Shown here in pieces: positions 1 through 8,840 of a stretch of 64,000 nt of DNA; the first letter of the stretch is position 1, and each line of letters begins with the position of its first letter. The DNA comes from Roseiarcus sp963732155 (GTDB lineage Bacteria; Pseudomonadota; Alphaproteobacteria; Rhizobiales; Beijerinckiaceae), in contig CAVSYB010000013.1 in assembly GCA_963732155.1 (NCBI GenBank), forward strand, positions 1,302,001-1,366,000, written 5' to 3'. Under the pieces are notes generated by a model. It was not told the DNA's origin and did no database searches. It was given only the letters and a program-made list of their open reading frames with translations. A program made the position numbers and the translations under genes.

Positions 1-339
1 AGTCGCGCGGTCGCGCTGCATGGCATGGGCGGATTTCGCAACGCCATCCTGCCCGTCTACAGCCTCGCCGCGCTGCTTGGCCTGCCGATGGCGGCGACGG
101 CCCGCTGGACGGTGATCGCGGCGGATCTGCCGGTGGCGCTCGCCTTTGAGGCGCTCGACGGGAACCTTCGCGTATCGCGCGACGAGATCCTGCCGTGCGA
201 GGCGGACAAGCGGGAGCGCAAATACGTCCAGGACTTCATGCGGGAGCAGGACCGCGTGCGAGCGATCCTGCACCTGCCCTCGATCCTCGACGCGATCAGA
301 AGGCAAGGGCCGGCGCCCGGCGCAATACAGGAGGGATGA
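1..339 (+). CDS. CheW-like chemotaxis coupling protein (5' end outside window)
   Basis: The frame is open from base 1, so the start lies upstream of the window. The visible part (about 112 codons) carries the CheW-type strand ILPVYSLAALLGLP, typical of the SH3-like fold that docks receptors onto CheA. Its TGA overlaps the ATGACCATG start region of the receptor gene, which argues for translational coupling in one operon. It could be a CheW-domain chemoreceptor accessory rather than a classical CheW, because the N-terminal half is not visible. Confidence 0.7.
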   Translation, partial: SRAVALHGMGGFRNAILPVYSLAALLGLPMAATARWTVIAADLPVALAFEALDGNLRVSRDEILPCEADKRERKYVQDFMREQDRVRAILHLPSILDAIRRQGPAPGAIQEG

Positions 340-341
340 CC

Positions 342-1811
342 ATGTTCCAGAACTGGACTTTCGGAAGACGGCTGGCCGCGGGCTTCGGGATGGCGGGCCT
401 CACGCTGTTGATGATCGCCGCCGTTTCCTACGCGAACATCGCCAATCTCATCGAGACCGACCGCTGGGTGGACCACAGCCATCTCGTGCGGACCAGTCTG
501 GCCGACCTGTTGCTGGAGCTCGACAACGCCGAGACCGGCCAGCGCGGCTATCTCCTCGTCGGAAACGACAGCTATCTCGCGCCTTACCAATCCGCGCTGG
601 TCGACATCAGGAAGACTTTCGACGAGCTTCGCGCCGTCACCGTCGACAATCCGCAGCAGCAGAGCCGGCTCGATGCGATCGCGCCGCTGATCGACAGCAA
701 GCTCGCCGAGCTGAAGCAGACGATCGACCTGCGCCGGACCGATGGACTCGACGCCGCCCTCAAGGTCGTCGCGAGCGACGTGGGCAAAATCTATATGGAT
801 AAGATCCGCGCTCTGGTCGCCGAGGCGGGTCAAAACGAGTCCGATCTGTTGAGAAAGCGCTCCGAGGACGCCCATGCGGGCGCCTCTCTGGCGATAGGGG
901 TCATCATCTGGGGCGGTCTCGCCGGCGCGCTCGTGGTGGCGGCGATCGGTTGGATCATCACCCGATCGATGTCGGGGCAGGTCGGCACCGCGGTCGGCCA
1001 CGTCCAAAGCTCCTCGGCCGAGCTTCAGGCGGTCGCCAATCAGCAGGCGACGGGCGCTAAAGAGCAGGCGACCGCGATGAACGAGATCACCACGACCATC
1101 AGCGAGCTGTTGGCGACGTCGCGCCAGATCGCCGAAAGCGCGCAACGCGTGGCGCGCAGCGCCGAACAGACGGCGAGCGCCGCGCGCGCGGGTCACGGCA
1201 CCGTCGACATGACGCACGGATCGATCTCGGGCATCCGCCATCAGGTGGATCAGATCGTCGCCCATATGCTGGAGCTCGGCAAGAAGTCGCAGGAGATCGG
1301 CGCCGTGCTGGATATCGTCTCCGAACTGGCGGAGCAGACGAACATTCTCGCCATCAACGCGACGATCGAGGCCGCGGGCGCCGGCGACAGCGGCAAGCGG
1401 TTCGCGATCGTGGCCGACGAGATTCGCAAGCTGGCCGACCGCGTCGGCGGCTCGACCAAGGAGATCCGGACGCTCATCGACGACGTGAGGAGCGCCGTCA
1501 ACACCACTGTGATGGCCACCGAATCGGGCTCGAAGGCCGTCGACGGAGGGTCACGGCAATTCGGCGAAGTGGCGTCGGCCTTCAAGGAGATTTTCGGCCT
1601 TGTCACGACCACGACCGAGGCGGCGCGTGAGATCGAGCTGTCGACCAAGCAGCAGAGCACCGCGGTCGAACAGGTGAACGTCGCCATCGCCAACGTCGCG
1701 CAGGCGTCGAGAGAGACCGAGACGAGCGCCGGCCAGACGTTGCAAACGGTGTCGCAGTTGGCGGGCGTGTCGAAGAACCTGTTGCGGATCATCCAACCCC
1801 ACATGGCCTGA
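342..1811 (+). CDS. Methyl-accepting chemotaxis protein with CHASE3 sensor domain
   Basis: Membrane chemoreceptor of about 489 residues. A first membrane helix lies near residues 12-32. A CHASE3-type periplasmic four-helix region follows, with the motif NAETGQRGYLLVG. The second helix is near 181-205, then a long coiled coil. The conserved hairpin tip reads ELAEQTNILAINATIEAA near residue 327, the region that contacts CheA and CheW. No C-terminal CheR-binding pentapeptide is visible. ATG 342 is preferred over ATG 336 because AGGAGGG at 329-335 sits six bases upstream of 342 but abuts 336. It lies between cheW and the cheA hybrid in one operon. The ligand is unknown. Confidence 0.9.
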   Translation: MFQNWTFGRRLAAGFGMAGLTLLMIAAVSYANIANLIETDRWVDHSHLVRTSLADLLLELDNAETGQRGYLLVGNDSYLAPYQSALVDIRKTFDELRAVTVDNPQQQSRLDAIAPLIDSKLAELKQTIDLRRTDGLDAALKVVASDVGKIYMDKIRALVAEAGQNESDLLRKRSEDAHAGASLAIGVIIWGGLAGALVVAAIGWIITRSMSGQVGTAVGHVQSSSAELQAVANQQATGAKEQATAMNEITTTISELLATSRQIAESAQRVARSAEQTASAARAGHGTVDMTHGSISGIRHQVDQIVAHMLELGKKSQEIGAVLDIVSELAEQTNILAINATIEAAGAGDSGKRFAIVADEIRKLADRVGGSTKEIRTLIDDVRSAVNTTVMATESGSKAVDGGSRQFGEVASAFKEIFGLVTTTTEAAREIELSTKQQSTAVEQVNVAIANVAQASRETETSAGQTLQTVSQLAGVSKNLLRIIQPHMA

Positions 1812-1817
1812 TAGCGC

Positions 1818-3863
1818 ATGGCGCAGGATCCATATCGATACTTCCGTCTCGAGGGACGCGAGCTGCTCGACCAGTTCGATCAGGGAATCCTTGAGCTCGA
1901 GAAGGGCGGCGGCGGCGCGGCGATGCTTCAGCGGCTGTTGCGCCTGGCGCATACGCTCAAGGGAGCTGCTCGCATCGTCAAGCAGCAGGAGATCGCCGAC
2001 CGGGCGCACGCGATCGAGGATGTGCTTTCGCCGTACCGCGAATCGAGCCGGGCCGTCGCCCGCGAGCAGATCGAGACGGTCCTGCGGCATCTCGGCGAGA
2101 TCGGGCAACGCCTCAAGACTCTCGGTTCGTCCGAGAGCGAGGAGGTTCCTGCGCAAGGCAAGCCTGCCGCCGAAGACGGCGTCCGGCTGGTCCGCGCCGA
2201 TGTCCAGGAAATCGACGCGGTGCTCGACGGCGTGCTCGAAGCGCACGCGCTGCTGAACGGACTTCGCGCCTCCGCCAGAACCGTAGAGCAGACGCAGCGC
2301 CTGGTTGACGTCCTGCTGGCGGAGCTTGCGGCCGGCGGCGGCGAGCATGCCGGTCAGCGGCGATTTAGCCCGGAGAGCGTCGTTGCGACGGCGACGGAAC
2401 TGCGCCGAGGCGTGGCCGGGCTCGAGCGCAACCTCGTCTCGGCGATCGATCAGATGGACCGCGAGCTGCGTCAACTCCGCGACACGGCCGAGCAATTGCG
2501 CCTGGTCCCCGCCGCGACGCTGTTCACCGCCCTCGAGAGAACGGCGCGCGACACCGCTCAGGCGCTGTCCAAGGAGGTCCGCTTCAACGGAACGGGCGGC
2601 GACATTCGCCTCGATTCACACGTCCTCGCCACCGTGCAGGGGGCGCTGACGCAAATCGTGCGCAACGCGGTGGCGCATGGGACGGAATCGAAGGCTGAGC
2701 GGATTTCGCTTGGCAAGCCGGGCGCCGGCCGCGTGAGCGTCGACGTGTTCCGCCGCGGCAGGCGGGTCGTCTTCAAATGCCGCGACGACGGGCGGGGCCT
2801 CGACTTCGCCGCCGTGCAGCGCATCGCCGTCAGCCGGGGCCTGCTCGGCGCGAGCGCCGGCGAGCTCGGCGCCGAGGAGCTCGTCCGCCTGCTGTTGCGC
2901 GGCGGCATCAGCACCTCGCGAGCGGTCACCGAAGTCTCCGGGCGCGGCATCGGCCTCGACGTCGTGCGCGAGGCGCTCGACCGCCTCGGCGGCGAGGTGA
3001 TCGTTCACACCGAGGCCCGCCAGGGCGCGACGTTCGAACTCGTCGTTCCCCCGTCGCTGGTCTCGACGGACGCCCTGATGGTGACGGCTTCGGAAACCAC
3101 GGCGGCGATTCCGCTCGACGCGGTGCAAGGGGCCATACGAGTCGCCGCCGCCGACATTTCGGCGACGGCGCGCGGCATGTCGGTTCTATACGAGAAGAGC
3201 GCCATTCCCTTCGTGCCCCTCTCGAAAGCGCTCGACGGCGCGCGTCCGGCGGCCAGTCGCAACTGGACCGCCGCCGTGGTCGCCGGGGCCGGGGGTCTGG
3301 CGGCTCTCGGGGTCGACCGTCTGCTTGGCGCCGCGCGCGTGGTCGTGCGGCCGCTCCCCGAACACGCCGACGCCGACGCGATCGTCGCCGGCCTCTTTCT
3401 CGACGCCGAAGGCAATCCTCAGCTGTTCCTCGATCCCGACGGGCTGGTGACCAAAGCCTACCGGACCGAGGAGGCGGCGCTCGATCAGGCGCCGTCGAAG
3501 CGCCCGGTGTTGGTGGTCGACGATTCCCTGACGACGCGCATGCTGGAGCAGAGCATCCTGGAATCCGCCGGCTACGACGTCGACGTGGCGTTGTCGGCGG
3601 AGGAGGCGCTCGAGAGCGCCCGCCGCAAGCGCTATGCGCTGTTCCTGGTCGATGTCGAAATGCCGGGAATGGACGGATTCAGTTTCGTCAGGCACGTTCG
3701 CTCCGACCCGGCGATTCATGACATTCCCGCAATCCTGGTGACCTCGCGCAACGCCCCCGAGGATCGCCAGCGCGGACGCGATGTCGGCGCCCAAGGCTAC
3801 ATCGTCAAGAGCGAGTTCAACCAGGTCGAGCTCCTGAAGATGATCAAGCCGTTGACGGGTTAG
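1818..3863 (+). CDS. CheA-type hybrid histidine kinase with C-terminal receiver
   Basis: Chemosensory kinase of 681 residues. An N-terminal HPt domain has phospho-acceptor His45 in LAHTLKGAAR. A long linker/dimerisation region follows, then a HATPase domain (CRDDGRGLD, SGRGIGLDVV), a CheW-like docking domain, and a REC domain from about residue 560 with Asp612 in FLVDVEMPG. The fused receiver is usual for alternative-cellular-function chemosensory systems (Wsp/Chp-like) rather than flagellar chemotaxis, where CheY is separate. It starts six bases after the receptor gene and ends three bases before cheB. No cheY is visible; the receivers of this protein and of the last gene may take that role (inference). 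Confidence 0.92.
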   Translation: MAQDPYRYFRLEGRELLDQFDQGILELEKGGGGAAMLQRLLRLAHTLKGAARIVKQQEIADRAHAIEDVLSPYRESSRAVAREQIETVLRHLGEIGQRLKTLGSSESEEVPAQGKPAAEDGVRLVRADVQEIDAVLDGVLEAHALLNGLRASARTVEQTQRLVDVLLAELAAGGGEHAGQRRFSPESVVATATELRRGVAGLERNLVSAIDQMDRELRQLRDTAEQLRLVPAATLFTALERTARDTAQALSKEVRFNGTGGDIRLDSHVLATVQGALTQIVRNAVAHGTESKAERISLGKPGAGRVSVDVFRRGRRVVFKCRDDGRGLDFAAVQRIAVSRGLLGASAGELGAEELVRLLLRGGISTSRAVTEVSGRGIGLDVVREALDRLGGEVIVHTEARQGATFELVVPPSLVSTDALMVTASETTAAIPLDAVQGAIRVAAADISATARGMSVLYEKSAIPFVPLSKALDGARPAASRNWTAAVVAGAGGLAALGVDRLLGAARVVVRPLPEHADADAIVAGLFLDAEGNPQLFLDPDGLVTKAYRTEEAALDQAPSKRPVLVVDDSLTTRMLEQSILESAGYDVDVALSAEEALESARRKRYALFLVDVEMPGMDGFSFVRHVRSDPAIHDIPAILVTSRNAPEDRQRGRDVGAQGYIVKSEFNQVELLKMIKPLTG

Positions 3864-3866
3864 CCG

Positions 3867-4943
3867 ATGGACAGGATCCGCGTGCTGGTGGTCGAGGATT
3901 CGCTGACGGTGCGCCAGCGTCTGCTGGAGATTCTCGCCTCCGATCCGCAGGTCGAAGTCGTCGGCGAAGCGGGTGACGGAAAACGCGCGATCGAGATTTG
4001 CCGGGAGGCCCGGCCCGACATCGTCACGATGGATATGATGCTGCCCGTGATGACCGGCCTTGCGGCGACCGAATATATCATGGCGCATTGTCCGACGCCG
4101 ATCCTGGTGGTCTCGTCTTCGGTCAACCGCGGCGAGTTGTTCAGGACTTACGACGCGCTGGCGGCGGGCGCCGTCGATGTCCTGGAAAAGCCGACGGGCG
4201 GCGAACCGGAAGGCGTCTGGGAGCGCAAATTCATTTCGACGATCAAGCTGGTGTCGCGGATCCGCGTGATCACCCACCCGCGCGCGAGGCTGAACGGGCT
4301 TAGCCAGCCCGCGCCGGCGCTTTCGCCTCGATCAACGGAGTTCCGCGCGCGCGGTTGTCGGTGCGAGGTCGTCGCCATCGGCGCGTCGACCGGAGGGCCC
4401 GGCGCCATTGTCGAGATCCTCCAGGCGCTGCCTGCGACGTTTCGCCTGCCGATGCTGTTCGTCCTCCATATCGCCGATCCCTTCGGAGCGGCGTTCGCCG
4501 ATTGGCTCGACGCGCAGACCGCTCGGCGGGTCGCGATCGCCAACGACGGCGATCCGATCGCGGCGCTGGCGGGATGCGTCGTGATGGCCCCCGCCGGGCG
4601 GCACCTCGTCGCGCGCAACGGGCGCGTGCGCCTCACGCTCGATCCCGAGCGGCACTCCTGCCGACCCTCGGTCGACGCATTGTTCGAATCGGTGGCGCAG
4701 GACTACGGAGGCTCGGCCGCAGGCTGCCTGCTGACCGGAATGGGGCGCGACGGCGCGCTGGGCCTGCTCAAGATCAGACAGGCCGGCGGCGCGACGATTG
4801 CGCAGGACGAGTCGACGTCGGTGGTCTACGGCATGCCGCGCGAGGCGGCGTCGCTTGGCGCGGCCTGCCGCGTGCTGCGCCTCGACGAGATCGCTCCCGC
4901 GCTGGTCTCGCTCGCCGTCGCCGAAGCCGAGGCGAGTCCATGA
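3867..4943 (+). CDS. cheB: Protein-glutamate methylesterase CheB
   Basis: Removes methyl groups from receptor glutamates, giving adaptation. The N-terminal REC domain has Asp56 in TMDMMLPVMTG. The C-terminal methylesterase domain has the expected catalytic residues Ser174 (GASTGGPG), His201 (VLHIADPF) and Asp295 (GMGRDGALG). Length of 358 residues is normal for the family. Its stop overlaps the start of the next gene as ATGA (4940-4943). A matching cheR is not in the window and is probably upstream. Confidence 0.93.
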   Translation: MDRIRVLVVEDSLTVRQRLLEILASDPQVEVVGEAGDGKRAIEICREARPDIVTMDMMLPVMTGLAATEYIMAHCPTPILVVSSSVNRGELFRTYDALAAGAVDVLEKPTGGEPEGVWERKFISTIKLVSRIRVITHPRARLNGLSQPAPALSPRSTEFRARGCRCEVVAIGASTGGPGAIVEILQALPATFRLPMLFVLHIADPFGAAFADWLDAQTARRVAIANDGDPIAALAGCVVMAPAGRHLVARNGRVRLTLDPERHSCRPSVDALFESVAQDYGGSAAGCLLTGMGRDGALGLLKIRQAGGATIAQDESTSVVYGMPREAASLGAACRVLRLDEIAPALVSLAVAEAEASP

Positions 4944-6910
4944 ACGCGCCGGTGCTCATCGTCGACGACAGCCTGACTGTCCGCATGAATCTCGTCGAGG
5001 CGCTGGAAGCGGCGGGGCTTTCCGTCACGCCATGCGCCACCGGCGCGGACGCCCGCAAAGCCCTCGCCGAGGACGAGTTCGCGCTGGTCATCCTCGACGT
5101 CCTGCTGCCCGACGCCGACGGCGTCGAGCTGCTGCGTGAAATTCGCGAGGCTCCACGCACCAGCGCGACGCCGGTGATTCTGCTGTCGAGCGAGTCTGAA
5201 GTCCGCCACCGCATCCGCGGCCTCACCACCGGCGCCGACGAGTACGTCGGCAAGCCCTACGAGCCGACCTATCTGATCGCCCGCGCGCGGGAGCTGATGC
5301 GCCGGGGAGAAACCGCGCGCGCTCCCCCGCGCGAGACGATCCTCATCATCGACGACAGCGTGACGTTCCGGGAAGAGTTGAGGCGGGCGCTGGAATCGGC
5401 CTCCTATGGCGTGCTGGTCGCCGGGACCGGCGAGGAAGGGCTCCAGCTTGCAGCCGACATGCGGCCGAGCGGGATTGTCGTCGATGGCGTGTTGCCCGGC
5501 ATCGACGGGGCGACGGTCGTCCGGCGCATCCGGCTGGACGCGGCGTTGAGGCGCATGCCTTGCCTGTTGCTCACCGGGTCCGAAGACATGGGCGCCGAAA
5601 TTCGGGCGCTCGATGCGGGAGCCGATGCTTTCGTCAGGAAGGAGGACGACATCGCCGTCATCCTGGCGCGCCTCAACGCCGTGATGCGAAGCTCGGCGGC
5701 GCAATCGCAGGATCAGGGAACCGCGAGTCTGCTGGGTCCCAAGAAGATCCTCGCCGTGGACGACAGCGAAACCTATCTCCAGGAGCTCGCGAGAACGCTG
5801 CGCGGCGACGGCTACGAGCTGGTTCTCGCCCGCTCCGGAGAGGAAGCGCTCGCGCTGCTCGCGGTCCAGCCGGTCGACTGCATTCTTCTCGACCTCGTCA
5901 TGCCGGGCATCGGCGGCCAGGAAACCTGCCGGCGGGTCAAAGACGTTCCCGTCACGCGCGACATCCCGATCATCATGCTGACCGCCGTCGAGGATCGCGG
6001 CGCCATGATTCAGGGCCTCGGAGCGGGCGCGGACGACTATATCGCGAAATCGAGCGACTTCGAAGTGCTGCGCGCCCGGGTGCTGGCGCAAATGCGGCGA
6101 AAGCAGTTCGAAGACGAGAACCGGCGAATCCGCGAGCAATTGTTATGCAAGGAGCTCGAAGCGGCGGAGGCGCGCGCGGCGCGCGAACTGGCGCTGGCGC
6201 GCGCGAGCCTGGTCGAGGAGCTCGAGTCGAAGAACAAGGAGCTCGAGGCCTTCAGCTATTCGGTCGCTCACGATCTGCGCGCGCCGCTACGCAGCATCGA
6301 CGGCTTCAGCCGGATGCTGTTGAAGGATCACGCGGGAAGCCTCGACGGAGAGGGACAGGAGTACCTCGGCTATATCAGGGAGTCGGCCCAGCGGATGGGA
6401 CGGCTGATCGACGATCTCCTCAGCCTGTCGCGCGTGATACGGAGCGAATTCCAGCGCCAGCAGGTGGACCTGACCGCCATTGCATCGAGCGTGGCGGCGC
6501 GGCTGCGTCGGGACAATCCGGGACGCGAGGTCCAGGTCGACGTCGCCGAGCGTCTCATGGCGACGGGCGATGTGCGCCTGCTGACCGTCGCGCTCGAGAA
6601 TCTGATCGGCAACGCATGGAAGTTCACCGGCAAGCGCGCCGACGCGCGCATCGAAATCGGCGTCTGCGGCGAAGCCGAAAGCCGCGCCTACCTGGTGCGC
6701 GACAACGGGGCCGGCTTCGACATGGCCTACGCCTCGAAGCTGTTCGGCGTCTTTCAGCGCCTGCATTCCAACAGTGAATTCGAGGGAACCGGAATCGGCC
6801 TTGCAACCGTCCAGCGGATCGTGCACCGGCACGGCGGCCGTATCTGGGCGGAGGGAGAGGTCGGGCGGGGCGCGACGTTCTTCTTCACGCTCGAAGAAGC
6901 CGTGCGCTGA
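4940..6910 (+). CDS. Hybrid sensor kinase with three tandem receiver domains
   Basis: Protein of 656 residues with three consecutive REC domains: about 1-125 (VILDVLLPDADG), 130-250 (IVVDGVLPGIDG) and 265-385 (ILLDLVMPGIGG). Then come a coiled linker rich in Glu/Ala/Arg, a HisKA domain with His444 in SVAHDLRAPLRS, and a HATPase domain (NLIGNAWKFTGK, GTGIGLATV). There is no membrane segment or separate sensor domain. The start overlaps the cheB stop, so translation is probably coupled. As the last gene of the chemosensory operon it is a likely phosphorelay receiver of CheA~P with its own kinase output. The kinase half resembles phytochrome-type kinases. The final target is not visible. Confidence 0.88.
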   Translation: MNAPVLIVDDSLTVRMNLVEALEAAGLSVTPCATGADARKALAEDEFALVILDVLLPDADGVELLREIREAPRTSATPVILLSSESEVRHRIRGLTTGADEYVGKPYEPTYLIARARELMRRGETARAPPRETILIIDDSVTFREELRRALESASYGVLVAGTGEEGLQLAADMRPSGIVVDGVLPGIDGATVVRRIRLDAALRRMPCLLLTGSEDMGAEIRALDAGADAFVRKEDDIAVILARLNAVMRSSAAQSQDQGTASLLGPKKILAVDDSETYLQELARTLRGDGYELVLARSGEEALALLAVQPVDCILLDLVMPGIGGQETCRRVKDVPVTRDIPIIMLTAVEDRGAMIQGLGAGADDYIAKSSDFEVLRARVLAQMRRKQFEDENRRIREQLLCKELEAAEARAARELALARASLVEELESKNKELEAFSYSVAHDLRAPLRSIDGFSRMLLKDHAGSLDGEGQEYLGYIRESAQRMGRLIDDLLSLSRVIRSEFQRQQVDLTAIASSVAARLRRDNPGREVQVDVAERLMATGDVRLLTVALENLIGNAWKFTGKRADARIEIGVCGEAESRAYLVRDNGAGFDMAYASKLFGVFQRLHSNSEFEGTGIGLATVQRIVHRHGGRIWAEGEVGRGATFFFTLEEAVR

Positions 6911-7112
6911 CCAGCCGCCTCGGCGACCGCAGCCTTGCAACGCTCATCCGCGCGCGTCAAACGCGCGCCCGTTTCGCGTCGACCGCCTCGTCGCGCGGGA
7001 TTTTGGTCGGGTTGTTTATTTTTCGGGCCGCTGCCTATATGAGGAGCCCCGAAATCACGAAAGCTTGACGCGCGAAGCTTGTGCGTCATCGACGCTCAAG
7101 GACGCCCGCCGC

Positions 7113-8827
7113 ATGAATCGAATTCTCCTCGCGCTGGCCGTGTTGGCGGCGGCCGTCGGCGGCGCCGCGTATCTCGGCGCTTTCAAGCTTCCTGCGCCGG
7201 CGTTCTTCGCCGTGGCGGGGGTGCTTGCGCTCGTGCTGGTCCTGCGACTGTTGCCTTTGAAGGTGCGCCGGCCGGTGGTGTTCGCGCTGACTTTCGTGAT
7301 CCTGGCCGGGCTCGGCGGCGGGCTCTACTATTTTCACTTCGACATCAAGCCGGGAATCATCAAGGGGGCCATCAGCGCCGCGATGGCGCCGAAGCCGCAG
7401 GCGGTTTCAGTCGAGCCGGTCAAGATCGAGCAATGGGCGCGCCGCTTGCCCGCCATCGGAACGACCCGCGCGTTCCAGAGCATCGACGTCGCGCCGCAGG
7501 TCGCCGGCGTCATCACCGCGATTCATTTCCATTCCGGCGAGGACGTCGCCGCCGGCGCGCCGTTGCTGGAAATCGATGATTCGGTCGATCAGGCGGATCT
7601 GAAAAACGGGCTGGCGCAGCTCAAGAACGCCGAGATTTCGCTCGAACGCCAGCAGACGCTGGTGGTCGGCGGCAATACGGCGAAGGCGCAGGTCGACGCG
7701 GCGACCGCCGCCCGCGATTCGGCCGCCGCGACCGTCGAGCGCACGCGCGCCATCATCGCCCAGAAGAAGATCGTTGCGCCGTTCGCCGGGCGCCTCGGCA
7801 TCAGCAAGGTCGACGTCGGACAGTTTCTTTCCGTCGGCTCCAGCATCGTCACCTTGCAGGAACTCGACCCGATGTACGTGGATTTCCAGTCGCCGGAGCA
7901 ATCTCTGCGCGACCTGGCGGTCGGCCAGGAGGCGCGCATGGTCCTCGACGCGTTTCCCGGCCAGCCCTTCGTCGGGAAAATCCACGCGATCGACGCGCGC
8001 GTGAGCCAGGATACGCGCAACGTGCTGGTGCGCGCCGAATTCGCCAATCCCGACCACAAGTTGTTGCCCGGCATGTTCGCCAACATCGAGGTGACGACCG
8101 GCGCGCCGGCCGACGTTCTGACCCTGCCGCGGACCGCGATTGTCTACAGTCTTTATGGCGACAACGTATTTGTCGTGAAGCGGGCGCCCCCAAAGCGCCG
8201 AAGCAGATCGAGCTGTCGGAAAACCGGATCGCCAACATGCTCGCCGCCAAACCCGACATCGATCCGATCGTCGCCAAGTTGCCCGAGGGCTATGGGGCGC
8301 CTGACGCCAATTCGCTCCCGCAGCTCGACGAGGCGGCCAAAAAACATGGCCTGGCGGACTACGCGGACTACCTGAGCGTCAAGGACAACGTCGCCCTGAC
8401 GATGGCCGGCGTCGATCCACAGACCAGGCAGTATGTTGGCGATAAAGTCGCCCTCAAGCAGAAGATAGCGAGCGTTGAGGGCGATCAAAAATTGGCCGCC
8501 AACGAAAAGGAGGAGACGCTCGCCCTATTGAACGCCGCCCTTGGCTCAATTGTCCCCCTTCAGTTTTCCGCCAATATCCCGCTGGTTCTGAAGCATTACG
8601 ACAAGCTCAGCGAGGCGGCTCTGATCGACGACAGGAAGGATCGGATCGTCGAGCGGCGGTTCGTGCGGCTCGGCGAGACGCGCGGCGAACGGGTGGCGAT
8701 CGATGAGGGGGCGATCGCCGGCGAACGCGTCGTGACCGCCGGCCAGATCAAGCTGCAGCCGAATTCGCCGGTGATGATCGACAATGCGAACGCATTGCCG
8801 CCGCCGGCGCAAACGCCCAAGTCTTGA
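7113..8827 (+). pseudogene. RND efflux membrane fusion protein, interrupted by a foreign domain and frameshift
   Basis: The first 356 codons form a normal HlyD/AcrA-type periplasmic adaptor: three N-terminal hydrophobic segments, a lipoyl half-motif, an alpha-hairpin (residues about 165-220) and a beta-barrel, up to DNVFVVKRAPP. The frame then continues only as nonsense to 8375. The adaptor C-terminus (ERRFVRLGETRG to PAQTPKS) reappears in another frame at about 8645-8827. Between lies an unrelated segment of about 150 codons. A sixth C in the C5 run at 8187-8191 would restore one continuous frame. ATG 7113 has AAGGA at 7098-7102. The RND pump gene follows 13 bases later. If the shift is real, the adaptor lacks its membrane-proximal domain. 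Confidence 0.75.
8186..8640 (+). other. Inserted domain inside the membrane fusion gene
   Basis: This stretch encodes, in the frame of codons starting 8186, a polar helical sequence beginning APKAPKQIELSENRI and ending near KHYDKLSEAA. It matches my recollection of a family of small exported alphaproteobacterial proteins of unknown function, with a PAP-rich linker and an xxYDKL end, and not of adaptor proteins. It lacks its own signal peptide and start codon. Borders are estimated from where adaptor similarity stops and resumes, and could be off by ten codons. Confidence 0.55.
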
Positions 8828-8840
8828 GCCGCGATCGACC

